From Halorubrum rubrum (GTDB lineage: Archaea; Halobacteriota; Halobacteria; Halobacteriales; Haloferacaceae): a stretch of DNA of 64,000 nt. Positions 45,740 to 54,386 of this stretch are shown here, piece by piece. Position numbers and translations under genes: made by a program. Under the pieces are notes generated by a model. It was not told where the DNA came from. It searched no databases and saw only the letters and a program-made list of their open reading frames with translations. The stretch spans positions 1-64,000 of the forward strand of contig NZ_JANHDM010000001.1 in the NCBI RefSeq assembly GCF_024494685.1. Direction: 5' to 3'. Each line of letters begins with the position of its first letter. Within the stretch, counting starts at the first letter, position 1.

Positions 45740-46663
45740 ATGGCAACGGTCCTGGTCACGGGCGGGCGCGGGGCGTCGGGGCGGTGGGTGGTCGACCGGC
45801 TCGCGGACGAGCACGCGGTGGTCGTCGTCGATCGCGAGCATCCGGGCCTTGCCGTCGATCCGGCCCCGCACGTCTCGTTTCGCGCCGCCGACCTCGCCGA
45901 CCGCGGCGAGGCGCTCGACGTCGTCCACGCGGTCGATCCCGACGCCGTCGTCCACTGGGCGGCGATCCCGGTCGCGGGCACGCACCCCGACGGCCGCGTG
46001 TTCGAGACGAACGTGCTCGTCGCCCACAACGTCCTGACCGCCGCGGGGCGCGCCGACGCCCCGGTCGTCCAGGCGTCGAGCGACGGCGCGTACGGCTTCT
46101 TCTTCGCCGAGCCCACGCCGCTGCCGGACGCGCTGCCGGTGACCGAGGAGCACCCGCTGCGGCCCGAGGACCCCTACGGGCTCTCGAAGGTGACCGCGGA
46201 GGAGACGGCGGCTGCCGTCGCCCGCCGGCACGGGAGCCCCGCGGTCTCGGTTCGCCCCTCGTGGATCCAGTACCCCGGCGCGTACGCCTGCCGGGAGGCG
46301 GGGTACGTGGAGGACCTCGCGGCCGGCGCGGGCAACTTCTGGTCGTACGTGGACGCCCGCGACGTGGCCGATCTCGTCGCCGTCGCGGTCGACGACCTCC
46401 TCGGCGACGACCCCGTCGTCGAGCCGGGAACCCACGAGGCGGTCAACTGCGTCGCCGCCGACAACGCGCTCGGCCGACCCCTGCTCGACCTCCTGCGGGA
46501 GGCGTACGGCGGGGTTCCCGACGAGTGCGCGGTCGCCGAGGGCGACGACCGCGGCGCGTACTCGGTCGCGAAGGCGAACCGGCTGTTCGGCTGGGAGCCG
46601 GATCGTTCGTGGCGGGAGGCGGCGGAGGCGGACGTGGCGGAGCCGGCGCTGTTCGACGTGTAG
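45740..46663 (+). CDS. NAD-dependent epimerase/dehydratase (extended SDR)
   Basis: The 307-aa product starts MATVLVTGGRGASGRWVVDRLADE, the SDR Rossmann Gly motif. HWAAIPVAGTHPDGRVFETN, VQASSDGAYGF and PYGLSKVTAEE follow, with YxxxK as catalytic pair. A C-terminal substrate half ends LFGWEPDRSWREAAEADV. It resembles sugar-nucleotide epimerases and similar haloarchaeal oxidoreductases; no glycosylation genes adjoin, so the substrate is open. It is convergent with arlJ, with 27 bases between stops. Confidence 0.93.
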   Translation: MATVLVTGGRGASGRWVVDRLADEHAVVVVDREHPGLAVDPAPHVSFRAADLADRGEALDVVHAVDPDAVVHWAAIPVAGTHPDGRVFETNVLVAHNVLTAAGRADAPVVQASSDGAYGFFFAEPTPLPDALPVTEEHPLRPEDPYGLSKVTAEETAAAVARRHGSPAVSVRPSWIQYPGAYACREAGYVEDLAAGAGNFWSYVDARDVADLVAVAVDDLLGDDPVVEPGTHEAVNCVAADNALGRPLLDLLREAYGGVPDECAVAEGDDRGAYSVAKANRLFGWEPDRSWREAAEADVAEPALFDV

Positions 46664-46690
46664 GCCGGAAACGTTGCTTCGAACCGAGCC

Positions 46691-48427
46691 TCAGATCGAG
46701 AGGATCGCGTTCACGAGCGTCCGGGTCGCGATCGCGGTGGCCGCCCCGAGCCACGTCAGCAACACGAAGTGGATGTAGCCGTTCGCGGGATTGCCGCCGT
46801 CGATCTTGCGGATCATCTGCGAGGAGAGCGCGGCGTTGAAGAGGACGACGGTGAGAAGCAGGTACTCGATGAGCGGGATGTCGTACGCGCCGGGGTAAAC
46901 GATCTGGCCGATGTCCATCTGGTCGATCTCGAAGTCGGCGGTCAACTCGGCGAGGATGGCGACGATCTCCAGCCCGATGAAGAAGGCGAACGTCGCCGCC
47001 GCCGTGATCCCGTACAGGAGGCCGATGAACGTCACCGCCGACTGCCGGCGCTGCTCGCGGAGCTGGTTTGCGGCGTTCATGTTCGCCGAGATCAGCTCGC
47101 CGAGCAGCTTCGGGTCCCCGCCCATCCGCCGGCCGACGAGGTACATCTCGGAGAACTTCTGGATGAGGTACGACCGCGTGTCACGCGAGAACGCTCGCCA
47201 CGCGCCCTCGGTGCTGATACGCATGTTGAGCCGGCGATACAGTCGAGTGATCGCCGGCGAGAGCGCACCGAAGTCCTTGTCGCGAAGCGTGGTCAACACG
47301 TCGGAGGTCGTCGACTGCTTCGCGCTCTCGGTCGCGCCCAGCGCCCGGACGAAGGAGGGGAACTCCCCGTCGCGAGCGGTGATGGCCTGCTCTTCGGTCC
47401 GGAGGATCGCGCCGGTCAGGAAAAGCGGGGTGACGGGGACCGCGATGTACAGCGGGAGCCGGACGTCCTCGAGGAAAAAGAGGAGTCCGGGCAGTCCCGG
47501 CCCGTACCCGAACATCCCCGCGGCGGTGAAGCCGATGAGCAGAAACGAGAGCCCGGCACCGATCCCCAACGACGCCCACAGCTTCAGGTCGCCGGGCGCG
47601 CGCTCCTCCGGGTGATACCAGATCGGGTCGTACGGCGAGGTCGCCCGGATCATCGCGTAGAAGCCGAGCTGAACGAAGACGAAGAGGACGATGACGGCCG
47701 CGACCGTCGCGGTAGGGTCGTTGCCCGTCAGGATCGGGAGCACGATGGCGAACACCAACGCGAACGTCATCGAGAGGATCATCGACATGTACAGGTCCTT
47801 CATCACCTCCAGGTTCGACAGCGACGACTCGTAGAGCGTCTCGTACTGGGCCAACATCACGTCCTGTTCGGAGACGAGGAAGTCCTCCAGCGACTGGCCG
47901 GCCCCGAGGGTGTAGCCGAGCCGGTCGAAGAAGTCGGCCATGGCGTCGGAGGGAACCTCCTTGGCGCGCCGGCGACACGCGTCGTCGAGGCTCTGGTTCC
48001 AGGTGTCGACGAGGTGAACGACGCGACCGATCTCCTCGGCTGCGACGCCGTACTCCTCCTCTTTTGCCAGCGTCCGGAACACCTCCATGCGGTCGATGTT
48101 CGTCGTCGACAGCACGGTCATGTGCGTCATCACGAGGTGGAGCTGGTTGTCGATCCGGTTCTCGACGCCGCTGAGGTAGATCTTTGGGTAGACGACCGCC
48201 GACACGAGCGTGAGCGCGCCGAACATCGGGATCGGCACCCGCGCGGCGAGGGGTAACGGGAGGACGAACGCCCCGACCACGGTGGCCGCGAACACGAGGA
48301 CCGCCGGGACGAGCACGTACCCGACGTACTGCCGCTTGGAGATGTCGAGCTTCTCGTAGGATTCGAGCACCTCCTCCGTGAGCCGCATCGCGGTCGCGAG
48401 CCCGTCTCCCGCCGCTTTCACGTTCAT
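46691..48427 (-). CDS. arlJ: Archaellum platform protein ArlJ (FlaJ)
   Basis: ArlJ is the polytopic membrane platform on which ArlI acts; it is a TadC/PilC homologue. The 578-aa product contains two TadC-like repeats separated by membrane helices, about eight or nine in all. NIDRMEVFRTLAKEEEYG and MADFFDRLGYTLGAGQSLEDFL lie in the first cytoplasmic loop and the matching MRISTEGAWRAFSRDTRSYLI and RMGGDPKLLGELISANMNAANQLREQR in the second. It is the last gene of the operon and follows arlI by 27 bases. Confidence 0.96.
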   Translation of the reverse strand: MNVKAAGDGLATAMRLTEEVLESYEKLDISKRQYVGYVLVPAVLVFAATVVGAFVLPLPLAARVPIPMFGALTLVSAVVYPKIYLSGVENRIDNQLHLVMTHMTVLSTTNIDRMEVFRTLAKEEEYGVAAEEIGRVVHLVDTWNQSLDDACRRRAKEVPSDAMADFFDRLGYTLGAGQSLEDFLVSEQDVMLAQYETLYESSLSNLEVMKDLYMSMILSMTFALVFAIVLPILTGNDPTATVAAVIVLFVFVQLGFYAMIRATSPYDPIWYHPEERAPGDLKLWASLGIGAGLSFLLIGFTAAGMFGYGPGLPGLLFFLEDVRLPLYIAVPVTPLFLTGAILRTEEQAITARDGEFPSFVRALGATESAKQSTTSDVLTTLRDKDFGALSPAITRLYRRLNMRISTEGAWRAFSRDTRSYLIQKFSEMYLVGRRMGGDPKLLGELISANMNAANQLREQRRQSAVTFIGLLYGITAAATFAFFIGLEIVAILAELTADFEIDQMDIGQIVYPGAYDIPLIEYLLLTVVLFNAALSSQMIRKIDGGNPANGYIHFVLLTWLGAATAIATRTLVNAILSI

Positions 48428-48454
48428 TTGCTCACCGGATACATGCTCGTGAGC

Positions 48455-50128
48455 TCACCTGACGTTTCGGTGCATCTCGAAGGGAAGCCCCTCGACGCCG
48501 TCGCGCTGGAAGGCGTCGATCGCCTGGTTCACCTCGTGGTAGCCCAGGACTCCCTCCTGGATCATCCGCTCTATCAGCTCCGCGCGGAACGCGAGGTCGT
48601 CGTAGATGTCGCGGGTGTCCGCGTATCCCAGAAGCGTCGCGATCTGATCTTCTAACACGTAGGAGTTGTTCATCCCCTGGAAGACGATCTCGTCTTCGAC
48701 CGGGTCCCAACTGAACACCTCGCGGGTGACGACCCCCTCCATCTCCTTGGAGTACCCCTCGATCTCTTGAACGCTCGTCACCCGGCGCAACACCTCGTCG
48801 CCCTGTTTCACCCGGTTCTGGAACAGCGCCACGTCGGCGTTGTCCATGAACGTCTCGGGGACGTTGATCGGCTCGGAGGTGAACCGCTGGATCATCGAGA
48901 CGATGTCGGAAGCGTGGAACGTCAGCATGATGGGGTGACCCGTCTGGGCCGCCTGGAACGCCATCCGCCCCTCCGCACCCCGAACCTCCCCCACGACGAT
49001 GTAGTCGGGGCGCGACCGGAGCGCGGCGGCGACCAGATCGAACATGTCGACGTCGGAGGATCCCTCGCCGCCGCCCTCGCGGGTCAGGAGCTGCTGCCAG
49101 GTGTTGTGCGGCGGGACGACCTCCGCGGTGTCCTCGGCGGTGTATATCTTCGAGTCCTGCGGGATGTACGAGAGGATGGCGTTCAGCGTCGTCGTCTTCC
49201 CGGACGCGGTCTCCCCGACGACGAAGACGGTCTGTTCGTTCTCCAGACACAGCCAGAGATACGCCGCGAGCTGCGGCGAGAGCGTTCCCCAGTTCGTGAT
49301 CTGGTTGACCGAAAGCGGAACGTCCTCGCCCTGTCGGATGGTGAGCGAGGAGCCCTTAAGCGAGACGTCGTCGGAGTAGATGATGTTGATACGCGACCCG
49401 TCGGGCAGCGTCGAGTCGACGATGGGATCGGAATCGGAGAGCGGGTCGCCGATCCGCTCGCCCATGTTGCGCAGCCAGCTGTCGAACTCCTGGGGCGTCC
49501 CGAAGTCGACGGTGGTCTCGAGCATGCCGAACGTGCCGTGATCGACGTGACACTCGTGGGGACCGATCACGTGAATGTCCTCGTTGGCCGGGTCGCGCAT
49601 CACGGGTTCGAGCGGGCCGAGTCCCACGATATCTCGGTTGAGCCGGTATCGGATGCTCTCGTAGGTTTCCTCGGTGACCGACAGCTTGCCGACGTTGAGA
49701 AGCTTCGAGGCGGTCGATCGCCAGCCGGCCTGACCGTTCTGGATGTAGGTGACGTCCTCGAGTAACTCCTCGATGAGGTCGTCGTACTCGGACTCGGAGG
49801 CCGGAGCGGAGTGGCCGCCGCTGGCGGCGAGGAGCTTGTTTTTCACCCGATTGAGGACGGTCGCTTGCGGCCCGGACATCTCCGGTTCGATGGCGTAGTA
49901 CTTCGTCTCCTGCCCGAGGTCGCCGTACACGTGACAGTAGATCGGTCCGCCCACCGGGTAGAGCACGTTCGGCCGGTCCGACTCGTACTCCTCTTTGGGC
50001 TCCTCGACGAAGAGCGGGAACTCCCCGGTTATCTGTTTGAACTCCTTGAGGTGCTCTCTGAGGTGGGGTCGGCGCATGGCGGCCTTCCGGAGCTCGTCGG
50101 ACGGTTTCGCCGTGCCGTGTTCGGTCAT
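48455..50128 (-). CDS. arlI: Archaellum motor ATPase ArlI (FlaI)
   Basis: ArlI is the hexameric secretion/motor ATPase that assembles and rotates the archaellum. The 557-aa product has the type IV pilus/GspE fold: Walker A VVGETASGKTTTLNAIL, Asp box IYTAEDTAEVV, Walker B YIVVGEVRGAEGRMAFQAAQTGH and the His box LTFHASD. The N-terminal domain is about 200 residues, as in FlaI. It lies between arlJ and arlH in the usual HIJ order. Confidence 0.97.
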   Translation of the reverse strand: MTEHGTAKPSDELRKAAMRRPHLREHLKEFKQITGEFPLFVEEPKEEYESDRPNVLYPVGGPIYCHVYGDLGQETKYYAIEPEMSGPQATVLNRVKNKLLAASGGHSAPASESEYDDLIEELLEDVTYIQNGQAGWRSTASKLLNVGKLSVTEETYESIRYRLNRDIVGLGPLEPVMRDPANEDIHVIGPHECHVDHGTFGMLETTVDFGTPQEFDSWLRNMGERIGDPLSDSDPIVDSTLPDGSRINIIYSDDVSLKGSSLTIRQGEDVPLSVNQITNWGTLSPQLAAYLWLCLENEQTVFVVGETASGKTTTLNAILSYIPQDSKIYTAEDTAEVVPPHNTWQQLLTREGGGEGSSDVDMFDLVAAALRSRPDYIVVGEVRGAEGRMAFQAAQTGHPIMLTFHASDIVSMIQRFTSEPINVPETFMDNADVALFQNRVKQGDEVLRRVTSVQEIEGYSKEMEGVVTREVFSWDPVEDEIVFQGMNNSYVLEDQIATLLGYADTRDIYDDLAFRAELIERMIQEGVLGYHEVNQAIDAFQRDGVEGLPFEMHRNVR

Positions 50129-50182
50129 CGTTCGTGTCTCGTTGTGTCAGTTCTCGCCGGAGATGCCCTCTCGGCGGTCGCC

Positions 50183-50935
50183 TCAGGCGACACTGCGGCT
50201 CTCGATGACGATCCCCGTCCCGGAGCGGACGGAGAAGCCGATGGTGTCGCCGACCTGTTCGCCCATGCCCGCGAAGCGTTTCACGTTGATCTGCCGGCGG
50301 ATGTCGTTGCCGACCTCGATCATCTGGAGCTGAATGAAGACGTCGGCGATCGACCGGAACGGCCCGATCGCGTCGTCGTCGACGGCGGACGGGTCGACCG
50401 TGAGGACGACGATCTTCCCCTGTGAGATGATCTCCCGGAAGAAGGAGATGATCTCGAGTGCCGCCTGTCGTTCCTCGTTCTTCCGGACGAGCGCCTCGAA
50501 GGTGGGGTCGTTCCGGAAGATCGCGTCGAACGTGTCGAGGAAGATCACGTCCGAGCGCCACATCGCCTCCGCGTTCATCAGTCGCTTGAGAAGCTCTTTG
50601 CGCTCGCCGTCGTCGTCGGAGAACGCCCCGCCGGAATCGAAGTCGGCGTGTAAAAAGAGCAGCTCCTCGTTCAAAAGCGGCTTCACCACGTCGTACTCCA
50701 GCGAGTGCATCTGGTCGATGAACCCGCGGACGGTGAGCTCCGTCGACATCAGCGTCACCGACGCGCCCTCCTGGACCAGTCCGTAGGAGAACCGCTGGGA
50801 CATCGCGCTCTTTCCCGCGCCGTAATCGCCCTCGATGAGCACGATGCTCCCGCGCGGGATCCCGCCGCCAAGCTCCTTGTTCAGCCGGTCGCGCTCGGCC
50901 AGCCCCAACGGCAGCAGGTTGTCGACGCGGGGCAT
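50183..50935 (-). CDS. arlH: Archaellum ATP-binding regulator ArlH (FlaH)
   Basis: ArlH is a RecA/KaiC-like protein that binds ATP, docks on ArlI and forms part of the cytoplasmic ring. The 250-aa product has Walker A GDYGAGKS (36-43) and a Walker B-like SDVIFLDTFDAIF. Most of its length matches FlaH, including DNLLPLGLAERDRLNKELGGGIP. It ends one base from the arlG start codon region, so the two are contiguous. Its ATPase is thought to be weak, with ATP binding acting as a switch. Confidence 0.96.
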   Translation of the reverse strand: MPRVDNLLPLGLAERDRLNKELGGGIPRGSIVLIEGDYGAGKSAMSQRFSYGLVQEGASVTLMSTELTVRGFIDQMHSLEYDVVKPLLNEELLFLHADFDSGGAFSDDDGERKELLKRLMNAEAMWRSDVIFLDTFDAIFRNDPTFEALVRKNEERQAALEIISFFREIISQGKIVVLTVDPSAVDDDAIGPFRSIADVFIQLQMIEVGNDIRRQINVKRFAGMGEQVGDTIGFSVRSGTGIVIESRSVA

Positions 50936-51421
50936 CTACTCCTCCACCCGGAACTGGAACAGCTCCTCGTCTCCGTTCACCGTGAGGTACACCCGGTGGT
51001 CGCTCGGCTCGCCCGCGGGGTCGACGCCGACCACGTCGAGGTCGATCGTGAGCCGGAGCACGTCGCCGCGGCTCCAGGCGGTCGCGCCGTCGACGGAGAC
51101 GACCTCGCCGGTCGTCGCGTCCGGCCGCACGTACTGGCCGTCGAAGACGACGTCGACCCCCGAGCCGTCCGGAGCCAGCCGCTGCGTGCCGGTGTTCTTC
51201 ACGAGAAGGGTGACGTTGTTCTCGGTTCCGTTGTACACCCCGCCGTTGGGATCCGAGATCACCGTCACGTCCGTGCGGAGCTGCTGTGTCGCGTCCAGAC
51301 TGCCGTCCTCGACGGCCGAGCTCACCCGGTCGACGCCGGTGGTGACCGTCCCGACGACCCCGGCAGCGATCACGAGGCTGGCGACGAACAGGATCAGATG
51401 AGAGACCGGAACGCTCGCCAT
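50936..51421 (-). CDS. arlG: Archaellum stator protein ArlG (FlaG)
   Basis: The 161-aa product has a single N-terminal helix (SHLILFVASLVIAAGVVGTVTTGV) and an extracellular beta-sandwich (GGVYNGTENNVTLLVKNTGTQRL...). ArlG and ArlF form the stator filament that contacts the S-layer. The helix resembles an archaellin N-terminus, as expected. It is directly adjacent to arlF and arlH. Two NxT/NxS-type sequons are visible. Confidence 0.92.
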   Translation of the reverse strand: MASVPVSHLILFVASLVIAAGVVGTVTTGVDRVSSAVEDGSLDATQQLRTDVTVISDPNGGVYNGTENNVTLLVKNTGTQRLAPDGSGVDVVFDGQYVRPDATTGEVVSVDGATAWSRGDVLRLTIDLDVVGVDPAGEPSDHRVYLTVNGDEELFQFRVEE

Positions 51422-51883
51422 CTACGCGGTCACCCCCGTCGCGTCGCGGACGCCGGATTCGACGACGAGCACGACGCGCGAGTCGTTCGTGACCGTCGTC
51501 TCGAGGGAGTCTCCGTCGACCTCGATCGAGAGCCTCTCGCCGCCGAGCCACAGGTCCGTCTCGCCGTCGCCGTCGACGGTCGTGGTCGCGTCGGCGACGT
51601 CGACGTACTCGTTGTCGACGACGAGCGTCGTGTCGCTCACGACGAGCCCGACGGATCCCTCGTTGATCGCGTTCACGACGAGCACCTCGTTCCCGCTCGT
51701 GTCGAGCGTGGCAGAGTCGATCGTAACGGCCGTGTTCTGTCGTTCGAGCGCCCGTTCGTGAACGTCGCGTTCGCCCTCCGCGACACGGTCGAACCCGTTG
51801 GCTGCGACGGGATAGAAGGCGGTGAACGCGAAGAACATCCCCGCGACGATGATGGCCGTCGACGCCGAGACGCTAACGCCCAT
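51422..51883 (-). CDS. arlF: Archaellum stator protein ArlF (FlaF)
   Basis: The 153-aa product begins MGVSVSASTAIIVAGMFFAFTAFYPVAANG, one membrane helix. A beta-rich extracytoplasmic domain with GNEVLVVNAINEGSVGLVVSDTTLVVD follows; this domain binds S-layer protein in studied archaea. It overlaps the arlCDE 3' end by 11 bases and abuts arlG, which means tight translational coupling. Confidence 0.92.
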   Translation of the reverse strand: MGVSVSASTAIIVAGMFFAFTAFYPVAANGFDRVAEGERDVHERALERQNTAVTIDSATLDTSGNEVLVVNAINEGSVGLVVSDTTLVVDNEYVDVADATTTVDGDGETDLWLGGERLSIEVDGDSLETTVTNDSRVVLVVESGVRDATGVTA

Positions 51884-53771
51884 CTCCCCACCCTCCGTCC
51901 GCCGGGTCGGCGCGGTCGGGCTGCGGATCCGGGTCGTTCATCGGTCGAGGTGAGGTCCCGTTCCGGCCGCGACCGGTCTCGGTTCGCGACCGGCGCTCGC
52001 GGTCGTCCCGCCGGTCCGCGCCGTTCCGTCGCTCGCGGACGCTCTCCGATCGTTCGTGGGTACTCTCCGATCGTCCGTTGGCGCTCTCCGATCGGTCGTT
52101 GGCGCTCTCCGCGGTTCCGGCGGACGGCCGGTTCCGTCGTTCGCGACCACGGGACCGGCGGGTGGACGCCGGCGGCCCGCCATCGACGATCGATCCGCCC
52201 GCGAGGTCGTCCCAGCGGTCGAGGAGGACCAGGTGTCCCCCCGTCCCGTTGAGTTGCGTGATGTATCGTAGACTCCGGGTGTGGTGTTCACGGACCAACC
52301 GGTCGGTCCCCGGTCGGTCGACGAGGTTGCGGTCGATCGTGCCGAAACCCGAGAGGAAGTCCCGGAGCCGAGCTGCGGCGTCGGGACCGACCCACTCGAT
52401 GCGCTCGTAGTAGTTCACCGCGCGAACCGCGTCGGTGACGTCGCTCTCGGAGACGAGGAACTCCAGCCACTCCATCACGAGCAGGTCGCCGAGGTAGTCG
52501 CCGGGAAGCTCGGTGAGATACGGTTTCCCGCGCCGGCCCGAGAGGTCGTCGCGGCCGACGTACTCGAACCCGTCGGCGTTCGCCTCGGCGGGATCGCCGC
52601 CCGGCGTCGGGCCACGAGACCCGGCGGGCTTCGGATCGGACTCCGTGTCGACGGGGTCGTCTCCGGGTTCCTCGTCGCCGAGCGCGCCGACGTCGTCGCC
52701 GAGACCACCGTCGAAGCCGTCGTTCCCGGTGCCGTCGTCGAGGTCGTCGTCGAACGGGTCGGCCCCGTCCTCGAAGGCGTCCTCCTCGGACGCCGTCTCG
52801 TCGCCGGCGTCGTCGGCCCAGTCGGCCTCTCCGGCGTCGTACTCCTCTTTGAGTTCGCTGAAGCTCTTTCCGTCGTCGTTCATGTCGTCGTCTTCCTCCG
52901 CCGGTTCGGTCTCTGACGCGGCGTCGGCGGGTTCGCCGTCGTCCGGTTCGCCGTTCGATTCGTCCCCGTCGTCCGCCTCCTCGAGGGCGTCGAAGTCGTC
53001 GCCGAGGTCGTCGTCGAGCAGCTCCTCGTCGAAGAACCCGTCCGCGTCCGCGCTCGCGACGTCGTCGTCGAGCTCCGCGTCGGCCTCGTCCTCGTCCGCG
53101 TCGTCGAAGAGGCCGAAGGAGTTCTCCGCGGCACCGCCGTCGTTGAAGCCGCTTGACTCGTCGACGAACGGATTGATCCCGCGGGTGACCATCTCGTAGA
53201 TGTCGAGGAGGTTCCGGACGTCCTCCTCGATGTCGTCGACCGCGGCGGAGATCTCCTCGTTCTCCGAGCGCACCGTCGACACCGTCGAGGAGAGGGTGGC
53301 GACCTCGGCCTCGAGATCGTCGAGGCGCTTTTCCAACTCGTCGGTGTCGGAGCCGCCACCGCCGTCGTCGAAGCCCTCGTCCCACTCGTCCATGCCGTCG
53401 AAGTCGTCGAAGCCGCCGTCACCCATCCCGCCGCCCATTCCATCACCGCTCATGCCGCCACCCATACCACTCGTGCCGCCACCACCCATCCCGCTACCGC
53501 CGCCCATTCCATCACCGCTCATGCCGCCGCCCATCCCGCTACCGCCGCCCATTCCATCACCGCTCATGCCGCCGCCCATCCCGCTACCGCCGCCCATCCC
53601 GCTACCGCCGCCTCCTCCCATTCCACCGCCGCCGAAGACGTCGTCGCCACCGTCCGCGTCGTCGCCGTCGTCATCAAGGAATCGGTCGAGAACGCTCGCA
53701 CCGACGAGCCCCAGTGTGGCGACTGTCCAAACGACCGTCGAGACGCCCGACACCGATAGTTCGAGGCCCAT
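51873..53771 (-). CDS. arlCDE: Fused archaellum cytoplasmic ring protein ArlC/D/E (FlaCE/FlaD) with Gly-Met repeats
   Basis: Euryarchaeal ArlC/D/E proteins form the cytoplasmic ring that links the motor to CheF/CheY. The 632-aa product starts with one membrane helix (VSTVVWTVATLGLVGASVL). A Gly/Met/Ser repeat (about residues 49-118; unit GGGMSGDGMGGGSGM) follows, and then a coiled coil (DELEKRLDDLEAEVATLSSTVSTVRSE, flagged FlaC-like). A long acidic linker and the conserved FlaD/E domain (KPYLTELPGDYLGDLLVMEWLEFLV... NYYERIEWVGPDAA) come next. A Ser/Glu/Arg tail with repeated RSES units ends it. The Gly-Met section and Arg tail are additions I do not know from other FlaD/E proteins. Confidence 0.9.
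   Translation of the reverse strand: MGLELSVSGVSTVVWTVATLGLVGASVLDRFLDDDGDDADGGDDVFGGGGMGGGGGSGMGGGSGMGGGMSGDGMGGGSGMGGGMSGDGMGGGSGMGGGGTSGMGGGMSGDGMGGGMGDGGFDDFDGMDEWDEGFDDGGGGSDTDELEKRLDDLEAEVATLSSTVSTVRSENEEISAAVDDIEEDVRNLLDIYEMVTRGINPFVDESSGFNDGGAAENSFGLFDDADEDEADAELDDDVASADADGFFDEELLDDDLGDDFDALEEADDGDESNGEPDDGEPADAASETEPAEEDDDMNDDGKSFSELKEEYDAGEADWADDAGDETASEEDAFEDGADPFDDDLDDGTGNDGFDGGLGDDVGALGDEEPGDDPVDTESDPKPAGSRGPTPGGDPAEANADGFEYVGRDDLSGRRGKPYLTELPGDYLGDLLVMEWLEFLVSESDVTDAVRAVNYYERIEWVGPDAAARLRDFLSGFGTIDRNLVDRPGTDRLVREHHTRSLRYITQLNGTGGHLVLLDRWDDLAGGSIVDGGPPASTRRSRGRERRNRPSAGTAESANDRSESANGRSESTHERSESVRERRNGADRRDDRERRSRTETGRGRNGTSPRPMNDPDPQPDRADPADGGWGDGR
53425..53590 (-). repeat. 45-bp tandem repeat in arlCDE
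   Basis: A 45-base unit containing CCCATTCCATCACCGCTCAT and CATCCCGCTACCGCCGCC (plus-strand view) occurs about three times with few changes, encoding the GGGMSGDGMGGGSGM blocks of ArlCDE. Copy number could vary between strains by slippage without breaking the frame. Confidence 0.85.
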
Positions 53772-53864
53772 TGATCACAGCAATCGCCAGACGACACTTC
53801 AACCCACTCCTCAAAATATCAGGCGTGAGAACACAGGTAGTGGCGGGATCGGCCACGCAGGGCC

Positions 53865-54386
53865 TTACAACGTGCGCTCGAAGCCGTCCGCCGCCCGGAC
53901 GGCGACCTCGCCGCCGGGGAGGAACCGCACCGTCCGGCCGACGGCATCGCCGACGTCGCTGGCGACGATCGGAATGCCGGCGCGTTCCAGGCTTTCGCGG
54001 GCCCTTTCGACGTTCCGCGGACCGACGGCGGCCGTGAGATCGAGCATCTCCGCGCCGCCGACGAGCCGTGCCTCGAGCCGACCGGGCGACCCGCCGGCCG
54101 ACGCCAGTTCGTCGACGAGCGTCTCGAGTCCCGAGTCGACGTACTTCGCCGGGCGAGGCGTGTAAGAGACGGTCCCGTCCGCGGACGGGAGCATGGCGTG
54201 TAACAATCCACGCGTGTCGGTCTCCGGATCGACGAGCGCGACCGCGACACAGGAGCCGAGGCCGCTCGTCATCAGAACCGCGCCGTCGTTCACCACGGCG
54301 AGATCGCCGACGCCGACCTTCACGCGCCGGGGGGGCTCGCCCCGGTCCGAAGCGGTCCGATCCCCCGACGGCGTGGGGTGGCTCAT
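53865..54386 (-). CDS. cheD: Chemoreceptor glutamine deamidase CheD
   Basis: CheD deamidates receptor glutamines and interacts with CheC. The 173-aa product has VGVGDLAVVND, the catalytic Cys in LMTSGLGSCVAVALVD (Cys46), the His in GLLHAMLPSADG and the later LVGGAEMLDL. The first 20 residues are a polar lead. Its ATGA overlap with the end of cheC shows a shared operon order cheY-cheC-cheD. Confidence 0.95.
   Translation of the reverse strand: MSHPTPSGDRTASDRGEPPRRVKVGVGDLAVVNDGAVLMTSGLGSCVAVALVDPETDTRGLLHAMLPSADGTVSYTPRPAKYVDSGLETLVDELASAGGSPGRLEARLVGGAEMLDLTAAVGPRNVERARESLERAGIPIVASDVGDAVGRTVRFLPGGEVAVRAADGFERTL

Noticed and set aside
53425-53590. Repeat array considered as CRISPR
   Set aside because: The units abut without unique spacers, are in frame inside arlCDE, and no cas genes are present.
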